A stretch of 64,000 nucleotides of DNA, from the NCBI RefSeq assembly GCF_021556615.1, contig NZ_JAKGGD010000002.1, positions 62,001 to 126,000 on the forward strand, read 5' to 3'. Made by a program: the position numbers and the translations under genes. Origin of the DNA: Paracoccus salsus. Lineage in GTDB: Bacteria > Pseudomonadota > Alphaproteobacteria > Rhodobacterales > Rhodobacteraceae. Of this stretch, positions 33,878-43,094 are shown one piece after another. The notes beneath the pieces are model-generated. The model saw only the letters and a program-made list of their open reading frames with translations, did not search any database and was not told the origin of the DNA. The stretch's first letter is position 1. Every line of letters begins with the position of its first letter.

Positions 33878-36040
33878 ATGTCCATGCCTGCGACCTCTGC
33901 CCAGTCTGATCCGGATCCGGTCGAGCCGGCTCAAACCGGCGCGGTTGCGCTTGCGCCCCGGAATCAGCAGCCACTGGGGCAGATCCTTCTGGAGGATGGG
34001 GCGGTCCAGCCAGGCCATCTGCTGAAAGCGGTGGTCATGCGGCAGCGCCAGAAGGCGAGGCTAGGACAGATCCTGCTGGCTCAGGGCTGGGTCACGCCCG
34101 AGGCGTTGACACGCGCGTTGTCGCGCCAATGGCGGACCAGCGCCATCGACCCGGCCGCGACCCCTGCCGACCCCCGATTGATCGACGCTGCGGGGGCCGA
34201 ATTCTGCCTGGCGCAAGGCATCCTGCCGTGGCGCCGGATCGGCGGCGTGACATGGGTCGCGACCGCTCGGCCCGACGAATTCGAAGAGATCTGCGGCGCT
34301 CTGCCATCCGAATTCGGGCGAATCCGCATGCTGTTGTGCAGCGAAGCGCAGGCACAGGAAGCAATTCTCGCGACCCGCCGCAGCGCGATGATCCGCGCCG
34401 CGGAATTTCGCGTCCGCCCCGAGGAAAGCTGCCGCACGCGCAACGAACACCGGACAGGCAGGCTGGCGATCGGCGTGATGGCGGCAATGGCTCTGGGCCT
34501 GTGGCTGGTGCCGGTCGCGATGCTGACATTGCTGACCGCGTGGGCCGCCCTGACGCTGATCACGCAGACGGCCCTGAAGCTGATGTCCCTTGCGGCGGCG
34601 CTGCGGGTCCGGGCCGAGCAACGCCTGGTCCGGCGCGCGGCCGGCGACGGTCGGCTTGCGGTGCCGCAGATGGAAGGGCCGCTGCCAGTGATTTCGGTCA
34701 TGGTGCCGCTGTTTGAGGAAAGCGACGTCGCGGGCAAGCTGGTCACGCGGTTGTCCCGGCTGGAATATCCGCGGGAACTGACCGATATCCTGCTGGTGAT
34801 CGAGGCCAGCGACCATATTACCCGTCAGGCGCTGAAAGGGGCGCAGCTGCCTCGCTGGCTGCGTGTCGTCGAGGTCCCGGAAGGCCCGATCCAGACCAAG
34901 CCGCGGGCGCTGAACTATGCCCTGAATTTCTGTCGAGGCGAGATCGTGGGGATCTGGGATGCCGAGGATCGCCCCGATCCGGACCAGCTTCACAAGGTCG
35001 CACGCCGGTTTCACTTCGCCCCGCCCGACACGGCCTGCCTGCAAGGCGCCCTGGACTATTACAATCCCCGCACCAACTGGCTGGCGCGATGCTTCACGAT
35101 CGAATACGCCGCCTGGTTCCGCGTGCTGCTGCCGGGGGTTGCGCGACTGGGACTGGTCGTGCCTCTGGGCGGTACGACGCTGTTCTTTCGGCGGCACGCG
35201 CTGGAATCGGTGGGCGCGTGGGATGCCTGGAACGTCACCGAGGACGCCGACCTGGGCGTCCGCCTTGCCCGCCGCGGATGGCGGACCGAGATTCTGGACA
35301 CCACCACCGACGAAGAGGCAAACTGCCGGGCCCTGCCCTGGGTCAAGCAGCGATCGCGCTGGCTCAAGGGATACGCGATGACCTGGGGGGTGCATATGCG
35401 CGACCCGGTCCGCTTGTGGCGCGAACTGGGGGCATGGCGCTTCTGTGCCTTTCAGGTTCAGTTCTTCGGCACTCTTTCGCAATACCTGCTGGCCCCGGTG
35501 CTGTGGAGCTTCTGGTTGCTCAGTGTCGGCCTGCCGCATCCGCTGCGCGCACCGCTGGACGGGGTCTGGGGCGGCCACGCGATCACCGCGCTGTTCGGCC
35601 TGTTCGTGGTCTCCGAGCTGATCAATATCGGCGTCGGCATGTGGGCGGTGCGCGGCGCGAAACACCGCCATCTCATGGCCTGGGTGCCCACACTGCATCT
35701 GTATTTCCCGCTGGGGTGCCTGGCGGGATGGAAGGCGATCTACGAGGTCGTGGTCAAGCCGTTCTACTGGGACAAGACCGCCCACGGGATATTCGACGCG
35801 AACGACGCCGATCCGATGCCGGACGCCGAAGCGGCCGGAGAGGGGCTGGTCAAGGTGCCGCTGCTGGGCCCGATCGGTGGCAGGTCTCTGTCCGACATCG
35901 CGCGGGAAGGCCGCGGCGCCGGGTCGGTCACGGCAAGCGCAGCCGATGCGCCCGGCTTGGCAGCGGGGATCATGACCGCTGCAATCGGCCGCACAAGCCC
36001 TGCGTCGGACGACCAGGAACTCAGGGCCGCAGCAGGCTAA
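33878..36040 (+). CDS. GT2-family glycosyltransferase with MshEN/GspE-N-like domain
   Basis: The 720-residue product combines an N-terminal region like the GspE/MshE N-domain (about 33-100, LGQILLEDGAV ... LGQILLAQGWVTPEAL) with a processive-type GT2. Residues 196-240 hold two membrane segments. The GT domain has DAED (361-364), TEDAD (454-458) and QRSRW (491-495), matching the D, D, D, QxxRW signature of cellulose-synthase-like enzymes. More membrane segments follow (about 515-640). It probably polymerises or extends an envelope polysaccharide; the MshEN-like region suggests control by a nucleotide second messenger. GAAGG lies upstream of the start. No polysaccharide operon surrounds it. Confidence 0.87.
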   Translation: MSMPATSAQSDPDPVEPAQTGAVALAPRNQQPLGQILLEDGAVQPGHLLKAVVMRQRQKARLGQILLAQGWVTPEALTRALSRQWRTSAIDPAATPADPRLIDAAGAEFCLAQGILPWRRIGGVTWVATARPDEFEEICGALPSEFGRIRMLLCSEAQAQEAILATRRSAMIRAAEFRVRPEESCRTRNEHRTGRLAIGVMAAMALGLWLVPVAMLTLLTAWAALTLITQTALKLMSLAAALRVRAEQRLVRRAAGDGRLAVPQMEGPLPVISVMVPLFEESDVAGKLVTRLSRLEYPRELTDILLVIEASDHITRQALKGAQLPRWLRVVEVPEGPIQTKPRALNYALNFCRGEIVGIWDAEDRPDPDQLHKVARRFHFAPPDTACLQGALDYYNPRTNWLARCFTIEYAAWFRVLLPGVARLGLVVPLGGTTLFFRRHALESVGAWDAWNVTEDADLGVRLARRGWRTEILDTTTDEEANCRALPWVKQRSRWLKGYAMTWGVHMRDPVRLWRELGAWRFCAFQVQFFGTLSQYLLAPVLWSFWLLSVGLPHPLRAPLDGVWGGHAITALFGLFVVSELINIGVGMWAVRGAKHRHLMAWVPTLHLYFPLGCLAGWKAIYEVVVKPFYWDKTAHGIFDANDADPMPDAEAAGEGLVKVPLLGPIGGRSLSDIAREGRGAGSVTASAADAPGLAAGIMTAAIGRTSPASDDQELRAAAG

Positions 36041-36092
36041 GGCCCCGAGAGCCTGCCAACGGCGCCGCGAGCGCGACGGCCGGACCCTCGGG

Positions 36093-38918
36093 TCAACCCT
36101 CGTCCTCTGCGGCGGCCTCGTCCTCTGCGGCGACCTCGGACAACTGGTCCGCAAGGATCGTCTCGGCGTTTTCAACCCCGTCCAGGAGGCCCGCCTCCAG
36201 TTCTTCAAGGTCCGTGCAGCCCGTCTCTCGCAGCAGGAATTCCTGACCGCCAAGCCCGATCTCGTCCATGTCCAGCGGACGCTCGGTGAGCAGGCGGGCC
36301 GAAGCATGCAGCCGCCAAAGGAACCGCCAGACCGACGAAAGCTGCTCTGCCAGCCGACTGTCCAGAACACCTTCGCGCCGCCCCGCACGCAGCTGGGCAA
36401 GCGTCGCGCGCGACGGGTCGCCGCATCGAAGCGCGCAGGACTGCGCCAGCAACTCGATATCCTGCAGACGACCTGGACCGATCTTGGCGTCCCAGCGCCC
36501 GTCAGGCGCCTTGGCCGCGAATATCCGCGCTCGCATCCGCGCCAGGTCCGGCATCACGCGCGGATCGGGCCCCCTCTGGCGCAGGACCTCCAGCCGCAGC
36601 GCCTCGACCTGATCCGCCAGCGCGCTCCCCGCCGCACCGGTCCGGGCAACGACGCGCGCGCGTGTCAGCGCCAGATGCTCCCATGTCCAGGCCTCGGTCA
36701 TCTGATAGTTCTCGAAGCTCTGGATCGAGGTGGCCACGGGGCCCTGTCGCCCCGACGGACGCAGCCGCATGTCCACCTCGTAGAGTTTTCCCTCGGCGGT
36801 CGGCGCCGACAGCGCGGTAATCATGGCCTGGGTCAGCCGCGCGTAATAGGGTCGTGTCGCCAGCGGACGCAGGCCGTCCGAACTGTCGATCCCATCGGCG
36901 TCGTAAATCACGATCAGGTCGAGATCCGAACCGGCGTTCAGCATCCGCGCACCCAGCGACCCCATACCGAGAACCACGGCCCCCCTGCCCGGCGGCTGCC
37001 CGTGGCGAAGCGCGAACTCATCGGCCACGGCCGGGAAAAGTCCGGCCACGCAAGCGTCGGCCAGGTCGGCATATTGCTGCCCGGCCTCATCGGCGTCGAT
37101 GAGGCCGCGCAGATGATGGACTCCGATCCGGAAATGCCATTCATGCGCCCATCGGCGCGCCGCATCCAGAGCGCGCTCGTATCCCCCGCTCGGCGCAGTC
37201 ATCGCAAGCCCAAGCGCATCGCCCAGCCCGTCGCGCAGGCCCGCGGCTCCCGGCCATGGCGCAAAGAAGCTGCCGGCCAGAACTGCGTCCAGGACACCCG
37301 GATGCCGTGCCAGATAGGCCGCCAGTCCCGGCGCCGTGCCGCAGATATCGACGATCAGGTCGATCAGTTGCGGATTGGCCTCGAAAAGCGCGAACAGCTG
37401 GACACCGGCCGGCAGCCCCGCAAGGAAGCTGTCGAAACGGGCCAGCGCCTCGTCGGGATGGCCGGTCCGTGCCATGCGGGTCAGCAATTCGGGCTCGACC
37501 CGCTTGAATATCTGCTGCGCGCGGGCCGAGCGCAGCGCGGCATAGCCTTGCCAGCGATCGATGATCGCGCGCGCATCGCCTGACATCGCGGGCGCTTCGC
37601 CAGCCTCGCCCGGCGCAAAGAACGATTCGGTCAGTTCATGCACGCGCTCCAGCCTTGCCTTCAGCGCCGCCGACCACGAATCCACATCCGCCTCGCCCAT
37701 CATCGCCGCGATCACCGACAATCCGTCACGATCCTTGGGCAGGGTGTGGGTCTGGGCATCGTTGACCATCTGGATCCGGTGTTCGATGTCGCGATGCTGC
37801 CGGTAGTGATCGGCAAGCTCGCTGGCGACCTCGGCCGGTATCCAGCCTTTTTCAGCCAGCGCCGCAAGCCCGCCGACCGTATCCCTGCAGCGCAGATCCC
37901 GATCGCGGCCGCCGGCGATAAGCTGCCGGGTCTGGGTGAAGAACTCGATCTCGCGGATCCCGCCGCGGCCCAGCTTCATGTTGTGGCCCGGCACTTCCAG
38001 CCGCCCGCCCAGCCCCTTGTGGTCACGGATCCGCAGCCGCATGTCGTGAGCATCCTGGATGGCCGCGAAATCAAGATGCTTGCGCCAGACAAAGGGGCGC
38101 AGATCGTCCAGGAAACGCTGGCCCGCCACGATGTCGCCAGCGGCCGCCCGCGCCTTGATGAAGGCAGCGCGTTCCCAGGTCCGGCCTTCGGCCTCGTAAT
38201 AGGTCAGCGCGGCAGCGGTCGAAATGCAGACCGGCGTGACCGCTGCGTCCGGACGCAGCCGCAGATCGGTGCGAAAGACATAGCCATGCTCGGTCGCGTC
38301 CGACAAGGTCGCGGCCATCCTGCGGGTCGCCCGGATCAGCGCCGCACGGGCCTCGACCTGGTCGCTTTCGTGATAGGCGGTCTCGTCAAAAAGCACGATC
38401 AGGTCGATGTCCGAACTGTAATTCAGCTCGCCCGCGCCACCCTTGCCCATGGCCAGCGCGAAGATCCCGCCCGCGTCGGCATCCGTGGATGGCAGCTTGC
38501 CACGCCGGGCCTCGTGCGCGACATGCGCGCGCAGAGCCAGATCGACGGCACGGTCAGCCAGACCGGACAGGGCGCCGGTAACCTTTTCCAGCGGCCAGAC
38601 CCCACCCAGATCGGCCAGCCCCGTCAACAGCGCCACGCGCCGCTTGGCGCGCCGCAAGCCGATTCCAAGCTCGTTGGCATCCAGGTCCTCGAATCCGCGG
38701 GTTTCGCGCGCGACGACGTCTTCATGCTCCAGCCCTCCCGACCGCAGCCAATCGGCCTCTTTCGCGATCAGCCCGGCCAGAAAGGGGCTGCATCCGGCAG
38801 CAGCGGCGATCAGATTCGCCGAGCGCTCCGGAAGATCGGGAAAATGCTTACGAATATCTGCGGCGCGGGCGCGGTCGAACGGCAGCGGCAGGCGGGTAAT
38901 GGCGGCGTCGAAATCCAT
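36093..38918 (-). CDS. glnE: Glutamine synthetase adenylyltransferase/deadenylase
   Basis: The 941-residue product has two nucleotidyltransferase domains. The N-terminal one shows AMGKGGAGELNYSSDIDLIVLFD, and the C-terminal one shows GMGSLGARMLNAGSDLDLIVIYD. The first removes and the second adds AMP on glutamine synthetase in response to PII signalling. I start at the ATG at 38918 because family similarity begins there (MDFDAAITRLPLPFD); an upstream in-frame start would add 18 residues without support. The last 12 residues are an EDEAAA repeat encoded by an 18-bp duplication. Confidence 0.96.
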   Translation of the reverse strand: MDFDAAITRLPLPFDRARAADIRKHFPDLPERSANLIAAAAGCSPFLAGLIAKEADWLRSGGLEHEDVVARETRGFEDLDANELGIGLRRAKRRVALLTGLADLGGVWPLEKVTGALSGLADRAVDLALRAHVAHEARRGKLPSTDADAGGIFALAMGKGGAGELNYSSDIDLIVLFDETAYHESDQVEARAALIRATRRMAATLSDATEHGYVFRTDLRLRPDAAVTPVCISTAAALTYYEAEGRTWERAAFIKARAAAGDIVAGQRFLDDLRPFVWRKHLDFAAIQDAHDMRLRIRDHKGLGGRLEVPGHNMKLGRGGIREIEFFTQTRQLIAGGRDRDLRCRDTVGGLAALAEKGWIPAEVASELADHYRQHRDIEHRIQMVNDAQTHTLPKDRDGLSVIAAMMGEADVDSWSAALKARLERVHELTESFFAPGEAGEAPAMSGDARAIIDRWQGYAALRSARAQQIFKRVEPELLTRMARTGHPDEALARFDSFLAGLPAGVQLFALFEANPQLIDLIVDICGTAPGLAAYLARHPGVLDAVLAGSFFAPWPGAAGLRDGLGDALGLAMTAPSGGYERALDAARRWAHEWHFRIGVHHLRGLIDADEAGQQYADLADACVAGLFPAVADEFALRHGQPPGRGAVVLGMGSLGARMLNAGSDLDLIVIYDADGIDSSDGLRPLATRPYYARLTQAMITALSAPTAEGKLYEVDMRLRPSGRQGPVATSIQSFENYQMTEAWTWEHLALTRARVVARTGAAGSALADQVEALRLEVLRQRGPDPRVMPDLARMRARIFAAKAPDGRWDAKIGPGRLQDIELLAQSCALRCGDPSRATLAQLRAGRREGVLDSRLAEQLSSVWRFLWRLHASARLLTERPLDMDEIGLGGQEFLLRETGCTDLEELEAGLLDGVENAETILADQLSEVAAEDEAAAEDEG
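36098..36132. repeat. 18-bp tandem duplication at the glnE 3' end
   Basis: CCTCGTCCTCTGCGGCG occurs at 36098-36114 and again at 36116-36132. It is in frame and adds a six-residue acidic/alanine unit to the GlnE tail. Confidence 0.8.
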
Positions 38919-39118
38919 GGCGGCTACAGTAGACGAAGCCTCTGCGCCGTCAACGCGCCGGCGATATCGCAAGCGCCGCCATTAACCCTTTCCCTGCTTG
39001 GCGCATGGGAATTTCGTTGCTAGGCTTTGCGCCAGACCGTCAGCCAGGCCAAATCACGGACACGCAGCGCACGCATGACTAGATACGCACCGTTCATCTG
39101 CCTCCCTAGGTGTGCCTG

Positions 39119-39958
39119 ATGCGTCACACCGTGCCGCACGCGCCGCAATTCTATGTCACGGCTCCGCAGCCCTGCCCGTATCTTCACGGCCGGGCCGAAC
39201 GCAAGCTGTTCACCGCGCTGCACGGCGAGAACGCGGCCGATCTGAACAACGCGCTTTCGCGGCAAGGCTTTCGCAGGTCCCAGAACGTGCTTTACAGGCC
39301 CAGCTGCGAAAGCTGCGTCGCCTGCATGTCGGCGCGGATCCGGGTCGCGGATTTCACCACGTCGCGCACTCAGCGCCGGTTGCTGCGCAGGAACGAAGGG
39401 CTTCGCAGACTGGCCACAAGCGCCTGGGCGACCGAGGAGCAGTTCGATCTTTTTCGCGGCTATCTGGACCGGCGCCACGCGGATGGCGGCATGGCGGACA
39501 TGGATATCTTCGAGTTCGCTGCAATGATCGAGGAAACGCCGGTCAAGACCCGTGTGATCGAATATCGCTGCGACGGTCGCGACCCCCAGAAACTGACCGA
39601 CGGCGACGATCATCTTGCCGCGGTCTGCCTGACGGATGTGCTGGATGACGGGCTGAGCCTGGTCTACAGCTTCTACGATCCGGCGCTGCAGGCGGCCAGC
39701 CTTGGGACCCACATCATCCTGGACCATATCGAGATCGCGCGGGCCGCGAAGCTGCCCTATGTCTATCTGGGCTATTGGGTGCCGGGCAGCCGCAAGATGG
39801 ACTACAAATCGCGCTTCTCGGCGCTTGAGATCTACAAGGGCGGCGTCTGGCAGGAAATCGGCGATCCCGGCGAGCATTCGAACGAGGCTCACCCGCTGTC
39901 GGTGGACCCGATCGTCGAACAGGTCGCGCGCATCGCCCTGCCTCAATTCTATCGCTGA
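39119..39958 (+). CDS. bpt: Arginyltransferase / aspartate-glutamate leucyltransferase
   Basis: The 279-residue product matches bacterial Ate1-like transferases. It has the N-terminal Cys motif [16 protein letters not shown] (residues 62-77) and the C-terminal GNAT-like blocks [19 protein letters not shown] and [20 protein letters not shown]. These enzymes attach an amino acid from aminoacyl-tRNA to N-terminal acidic residues, marking proteins for ClpAP degradation. Bpt-type enzymes use leucine; this assignment is by family only. The ATG at 39119 is preferred to the GTG at 39110. Confidence 0.93.
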   Translation: MRHTVPHAPQFYVTAPQPCPYLHGRAERKLFTALHGENAADLNNALSRQGFRRSQNVLYRPSCESCVACMSARIRVADFTTSRTQRRLLRRNEGLRRLATSAWATEEQFDLFRGYLDRRHADGGMADMDIFEFAAMIEETPVKTRVIEYRCDGRDPQKLTDGDDHLAAVCLTDVLDDGLSLVYSFYDPALQAASLGTHIILDHIEIARAAKLPYVYLGYWVPGSRKMDYKSRFSALEIYKGGVWQEIGDPGEHSNEAHPLSVDPIVEQVARIALPQFYR

Positions 39959-40017
39959 TCCGCGAAAGAATATTACAATTCCCGGCCGTCTTGGGTCACT
40001 TTCTCCGCCGAACCCCA

Positions 40018-40046
40018 TTGACCGCGACCGAGCACCTCCATAGTTT
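40018..40046 (+). promoter_or_regulatory. Candidate promoter of the ilv operon
   Basis: TTGACC (40018-40023) and TAGTTT (40041-40046) are 17 bases apart, giving a leader of about 55 bases before the ilvI start at 40108. No leader peptide rich in branched-chain codons or clear attenuator hairpin was seen in this leader. Confidence 0.5.
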
Positions 40047-40107
40047 GCGCCGACGCCGTGGCCGGCATCGCTGCGCCATGGTCCGGGTTTGACTTGATGG
40101 AGTAGAG

Positions 40108-41865
40108 ATGATGTCCCGAATGATGACGGGTGCGAGAATGGTTGTCGAAGCGCTGCGCGATCAGGGCGTCGATACCGTATTCGGTTATCCGGGCGGGGCG
40201 GTGCTACCCATCTATGACGAGATTTTCCAGCAGAACGACATCACCCATGTGCTCGTCCGCCATGAACAGGGCGCGGTCCACATGGCCGAGGGCTATGCCC
40301 GCTCGACCGGCAAGCCGGGCGTCGTCCTGGTGACCTCGGGCCCTGGCGCGACGAATGCCGTCACGGGCCTGACCGACGCCCTGCTGGATTCGATCCCGCT
40401 GGTCGTGCTGTCGGGCCAGGTGCCGACCTTCCTGATCGGAACCGACGGGTTCCAGGAGGCCGACACGGTCGGAATTACCCGTCCCTGCACCAAGCACAAC
40501 TGGCTTGTGAAGGACCCCGACAAGTTGTCCGAGACGATCCACAAGGGGTTTCATGTCGCAACCTCGGGCCGTCCCGGTCCGGTTCTGATCGACATTCCGA
40601 AGGACGTGCAGTTCGCGACCGCTGAATATGTCGGACCGAAGCAGATCGAACCGGCGCGCTATCAGCCTGTGCGCAAGGGCGACATCACCGCAATCACGCG
40701 GCTGGTCGAGCTGATCGAACAGGCCGAACGGCCGATCCTGTATACGGGTGGCGGTGTCATCAATTCCGGTCCCGGCGCAAGCCAGTTGCTGCGCGAACTG
40801 GCCGATTCGACCGAATTCCCGGTCACCTCGACGCTGATGGGCCTTGGTGCCTACCCGGCTTCGGGCAAGCACTGGCTGGGCATGCTGGGAATGCATGGTC
40901 TCTACGAGGCCAATCTGGCGATGCACGACTGCGATCTGATGATCAATGTCGGCGCGCGCTTTGACGACCGGATCACGGGACGCGTGGCGGATTTCAGTCC
41001 CGGCTCGATCAAGGCGCATATCGACATCGACCCCAGCTCGATCAACAAGGTCATTCATGTCGATATTCCGATCATCGGCGATGTCGGCCATGTGCTGGAA
41101 GATCTGCTGAAGGTCTGGAAATCGCGCGGCCGCAGGCTGAACAAGGCGGCGCTTGGCCAGTGGTGGGAGAAGATCGAGGGCTGGAAATCCAGAAACTGTC
41201 TTGCCTACCGCAACAGCGACAAGATCATAAAGCCGCAATACGCTGTTCAGCGCCTGGAGGCGCTGACCAAGAACCACGACCGCTACATCACCACCGAGGT
41301 CGGCCAGCATCAGATGTGGGCCGCCCAGTATCTGCATTTCGACGCGCCGAACCGCTGGATGACCTCGGGCGGGCTGGGCACGATGGGCTATGGCCTGCCG
41401 GCCAGCATCGGCGTCCAGATGGCGCATCCCGACGCGCTGGTCATCAACGTGGCAGGCGATGCCAGCTGGCTCATGAACATGCAGGAAATGGGCACCGCGG
41501 TGCAGTTCCATCTGCCGGTCAAGCAGTTCATCCTGAATAATGAGCGTCTGGGCATGGTGCGCCAGTGGCAGCAATTGCTGCACGGAGAGCGCTATAGCCA
41601 AAGCTGGTCGGACAGTCTTCCGGACTTTGTCAAGCTGGCAGAGGCGTTCGGCTGCAAGGGCGCGCAGGTCCGGGACCCGAAGGACCTGGACGACGCGATC
41701 CAGCAGATGATCGACTATGACGGACCCTTCATCCTGGACGTGCTTGTCGAGAAACACGAGAACTGCTTCCCGATGATCCCATCCGGCAAGCCCCATAACG
41801 AGATGTTGCTGGGCGAGGCCGAGACGCTTGGGGTCATCGAATCGCAGGGTGCCGTTCTGGTCTGA
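40108..41865 (+). CDS. ilvI: Acetolactate synthase large subunit
   Basis: The 585-residue ThDP enzyme condenses pyruvate to acetolactate, or pyruvate with 2-ketobutyrate, in valine, leucine and isoleucine synthesis. Visible blocks are the catalytic Glu region GYPGGAVLPIYD, RHEQGAVHMAEGYAR, the FAD-binding centre GLGAYPASGKHWLGMLGMHG and the ThDP motif (VAGDASWLMNMQEMGTA ... ILNNERLGMVRQWQ). The length is standard. The small subunit follows 62 bases later. GGAG precedes the start; two further in-frame ATG codons lie at 40111 and 40123. Confidence 0.96.
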   Translation: MMSRMMTGARMVVEALRDQGVDTVFGYPGGAVLPIYDEIFQQNDITHVLVRHEQGAVHMAEGYARSTGKPGVVLVTSGPGATNAVTGLTDALLDSIPLVVLSGQVPTFLIGTDGFQEADTVGITRPCTKHNWLVKDPDKLSETIHKGFHVATSGRPGPVLIDIPKDVQFATAEYVGPKQIEPARYQPVRKGDITAITRLVELIEQAERPILYTGGGVINSGPGASQLLRELADSTEFPVTSTLMGLGAYPASGKHWLGMLGMHGLYEANLAMHDCDLMINVGARFDDRITGRVADFSPGSIKAHIDIDPSSINKVIHVDIPIIGDVGHVLEDLLKVWKSRGRRLNKAALGQWWEKIEGWKSRNCLAYRNSDKIIKPQYAVQRLEALTKNHDRYITTEVGQHQMWAAQYLHFDAPNRWMTSGGLGTMGYGLPASIGVQMAHPDALVINVAGDASWLMNMQEMGTAVQFHLPVKQFILNNERLGMVRQWQQLLHGERYSQSWSDSLPDFVKLAEAFGCKGAQVRDPKDLDDAIQQMIDYDGPFILDVLVEKHENCFPMIPSGKPHNEMLLGEAETLGVIESQGAVLV

Positions 41866-41927
41866 GACGGGGGGCGTCACCGCCGCGCCCCCGGGATGAT
41901 TTCTGCACACAGGATAAGGGCAGAGTG

Positions 41928-42488
41928 ATGAATGCGTTGAATATTCAGAAGGGCATGTCGAGCCACTCGGCCTATGACCTGCGCGATCCGAACTCCGAGA
42001 TCATCGAAAGCCACACCCTGGCCGTGATGGTCGAGAACGAGCCTGGCGTATTGGCCCGTGTCATCGGCCTGTTCTCGGGTCGCGGCTACAATATCGACAG
42101 CCTGACGGTGGCCGAGGTGGATCATACAGGCCACAAGTCCCGGATCACGGTTGTCACGCGCGGAACGCCGGCCGTCATCGAACAGATCAAGGCTCAGCTG
42201 GGGCGGATCGTACCGGTCCACGAGGTTCATGACCTGACCGTCGAGGGTCCGGTGGTGGAACGCGAGTTGGGCCTCTTCAAGGTGCACGGTCAGGGCGAAA
42301 AGCGCGTAGAGGCCCTGCGAATCGCCGAGATCTTTCGCGCGAATGTTGTCGATTCGTCGCTGGAAAGCTTCGTGTTCGAGGTGGTCGGCACGCAATCGAA
42401 ACTGGATGCCTTCGCCGATCTCATGCGGCCACTGGGGCTGTCCGACATGGCCCGGACTGGCGTTGCGGCGCTGGCAAGAGGGATCTGA
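41928..42488 (+). CDS. ilvN: Acetolactate synthase small subunit
   Basis: The 186-residue regulatory subunit has an N-terminal ACT domain (HTLAVMVENEPGVLARVIGLFSGRGYNIDSLTV) that binds valine for feedback inhibition. The C-terminal domain (VERELGLFKVHG ... FAFADLMRPLG-like region) completes the IlvN/IlvH fold. The ATG at 41928 has AAGGG at good spacing and is preferred to the overlapping GTG at 41925. Confidence 0.96.
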   Translation: MNALNIQKGMSSHSAYDLRDPNSEIIESHTLAVMVENEPGVLARVIGLFSGRGYNIDSLTVAEVDHTGHKSRITVVTRGTPAVIEQIKAQLGRIVPVHEVHDLTVEGPVVERELGLFKVHGQGEKRVEALRIAEIFRANVVDSSLESFVFEVVGTQSKLDAFADLMRPLGLSDMARTGVAALARGI

Positions 42489-42525
42489 AAACCCTGGATG
42501 ATCGTCAGCGCCAGGTCGCTTGAAA

Positions 42526-42888
42526 TCAGCGGCCGGCGCCGACGCGCAACAGCCTGGCGAATTCAGGCTGCGGATGGGCATCGCCTTCTATCCGGTCACG
42601 CGTGGCGACCACACGCAGATGCGTGTCCCGGACCGGGCTGGGCTGGGCCTGGCTCAACAATTCTGGAAGATGCGGGAAGCCCTGCTCGGAGAGCACCGAA
42701 ACACGACGCGCGTGACGCAGATCCCCGATCATCTCGCTTTCAAGCTCGAGAAGGTCACCCGGTTCGGGCCACGAAGCCGGGTCAAGTAAATTGGCGCTTC
42801 CCTGCAGATAGGCCAACGACGCGTGATCCTCGCACCAGATCACGGCTTTTTCTCGCGCCGAGCTGCTCCATACCACGACCCCGATCAT
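42526..42888 (-). CDS. Small conserved protein of unknown function
   Basis: The 120-residue product starts after AAGGA (MIGVVVWSSSAREKAVIWCE). It has no signal peptide or membrane segment. A hydrophobic strand is followed by an acidic region (GDLLELESEMIGDLRHARRV) and a Pro-rich end. Codon position GC content and the ribosome binding site support coding. Similar short proteins beginning GVVVWS...KAVIWCEDQ are, as I recall, found in other Rhodobacteraceae, but no function is known to me. It is convergent with ilvN, 37 bases apart. Confidence 0.65.
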   Translation of the reverse strand: MIGVVVWSSSAREKAVIWCEDHASLAYLQGSANLLDPASWPEPGDLLELESEMIGDLRHARRVSVLSEQGFPHLPELLSQAQPSPVRDTHLRVVATRDRIEGDAHPQPEFARLLRVGAGR

Positions 42889-42989
42889 GGATATTCCTTC
42901 TCATCGTCGCTCCGACCCGGCCGGAGAGTGGCAATCAACAACACAATTATGTGCGTGGTAATCCGAATAAAGCAGAAATCCGCCGATAT

Positions 42990-43025
42990 GCCAGTTTTTT
43001 CTGGCGCGACCCCGCCGTTTTTTTT
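42990..43025 (+). terminator. Competing hairpins ending in eight T residues
   Basis: GCCAG-T6-CTGGC (42990-43005) overlaps a second possible stem GGCG-CGACCC-CGCC (43003-43016), which is followed by G and eight T residues (43018-43025). The second has the form of an intrinsic terminator on the plus strand, and the first would compete with it. Confidence 0.45.
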
Positions 43026-43064
43026 CAGCCGGTCAAAGAACCAGTGTCGATTTCGTTCAAGTCA

Positions 43065-43094
43065 TTGTGAAATCGGAACTAGATCGTCTAGTAT
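43065..43094 (+). promoter_or_regulatory. Candidate promoter with a TetR-like operator
   Basis: TTGTGA (43065-43070) and TAGTAT (43089-43094) are 18 bases apart. The palindrome ACTAGA-TCG-TCTAGT (43078-43092) covers the spacer end and most of the -10. Such CTAGAnnnTCTAG-like sites are typical of TetR-family repressors, but no regulator or target gene is recognisable next to it. Confidence 0.45.

Noticed and set aside
34061-36400. 779-codon minus-strand frame opposite the GT2 gene
   Set aside because: The plus strand has clear glycosyltransferase motifs; the antisense product has none.
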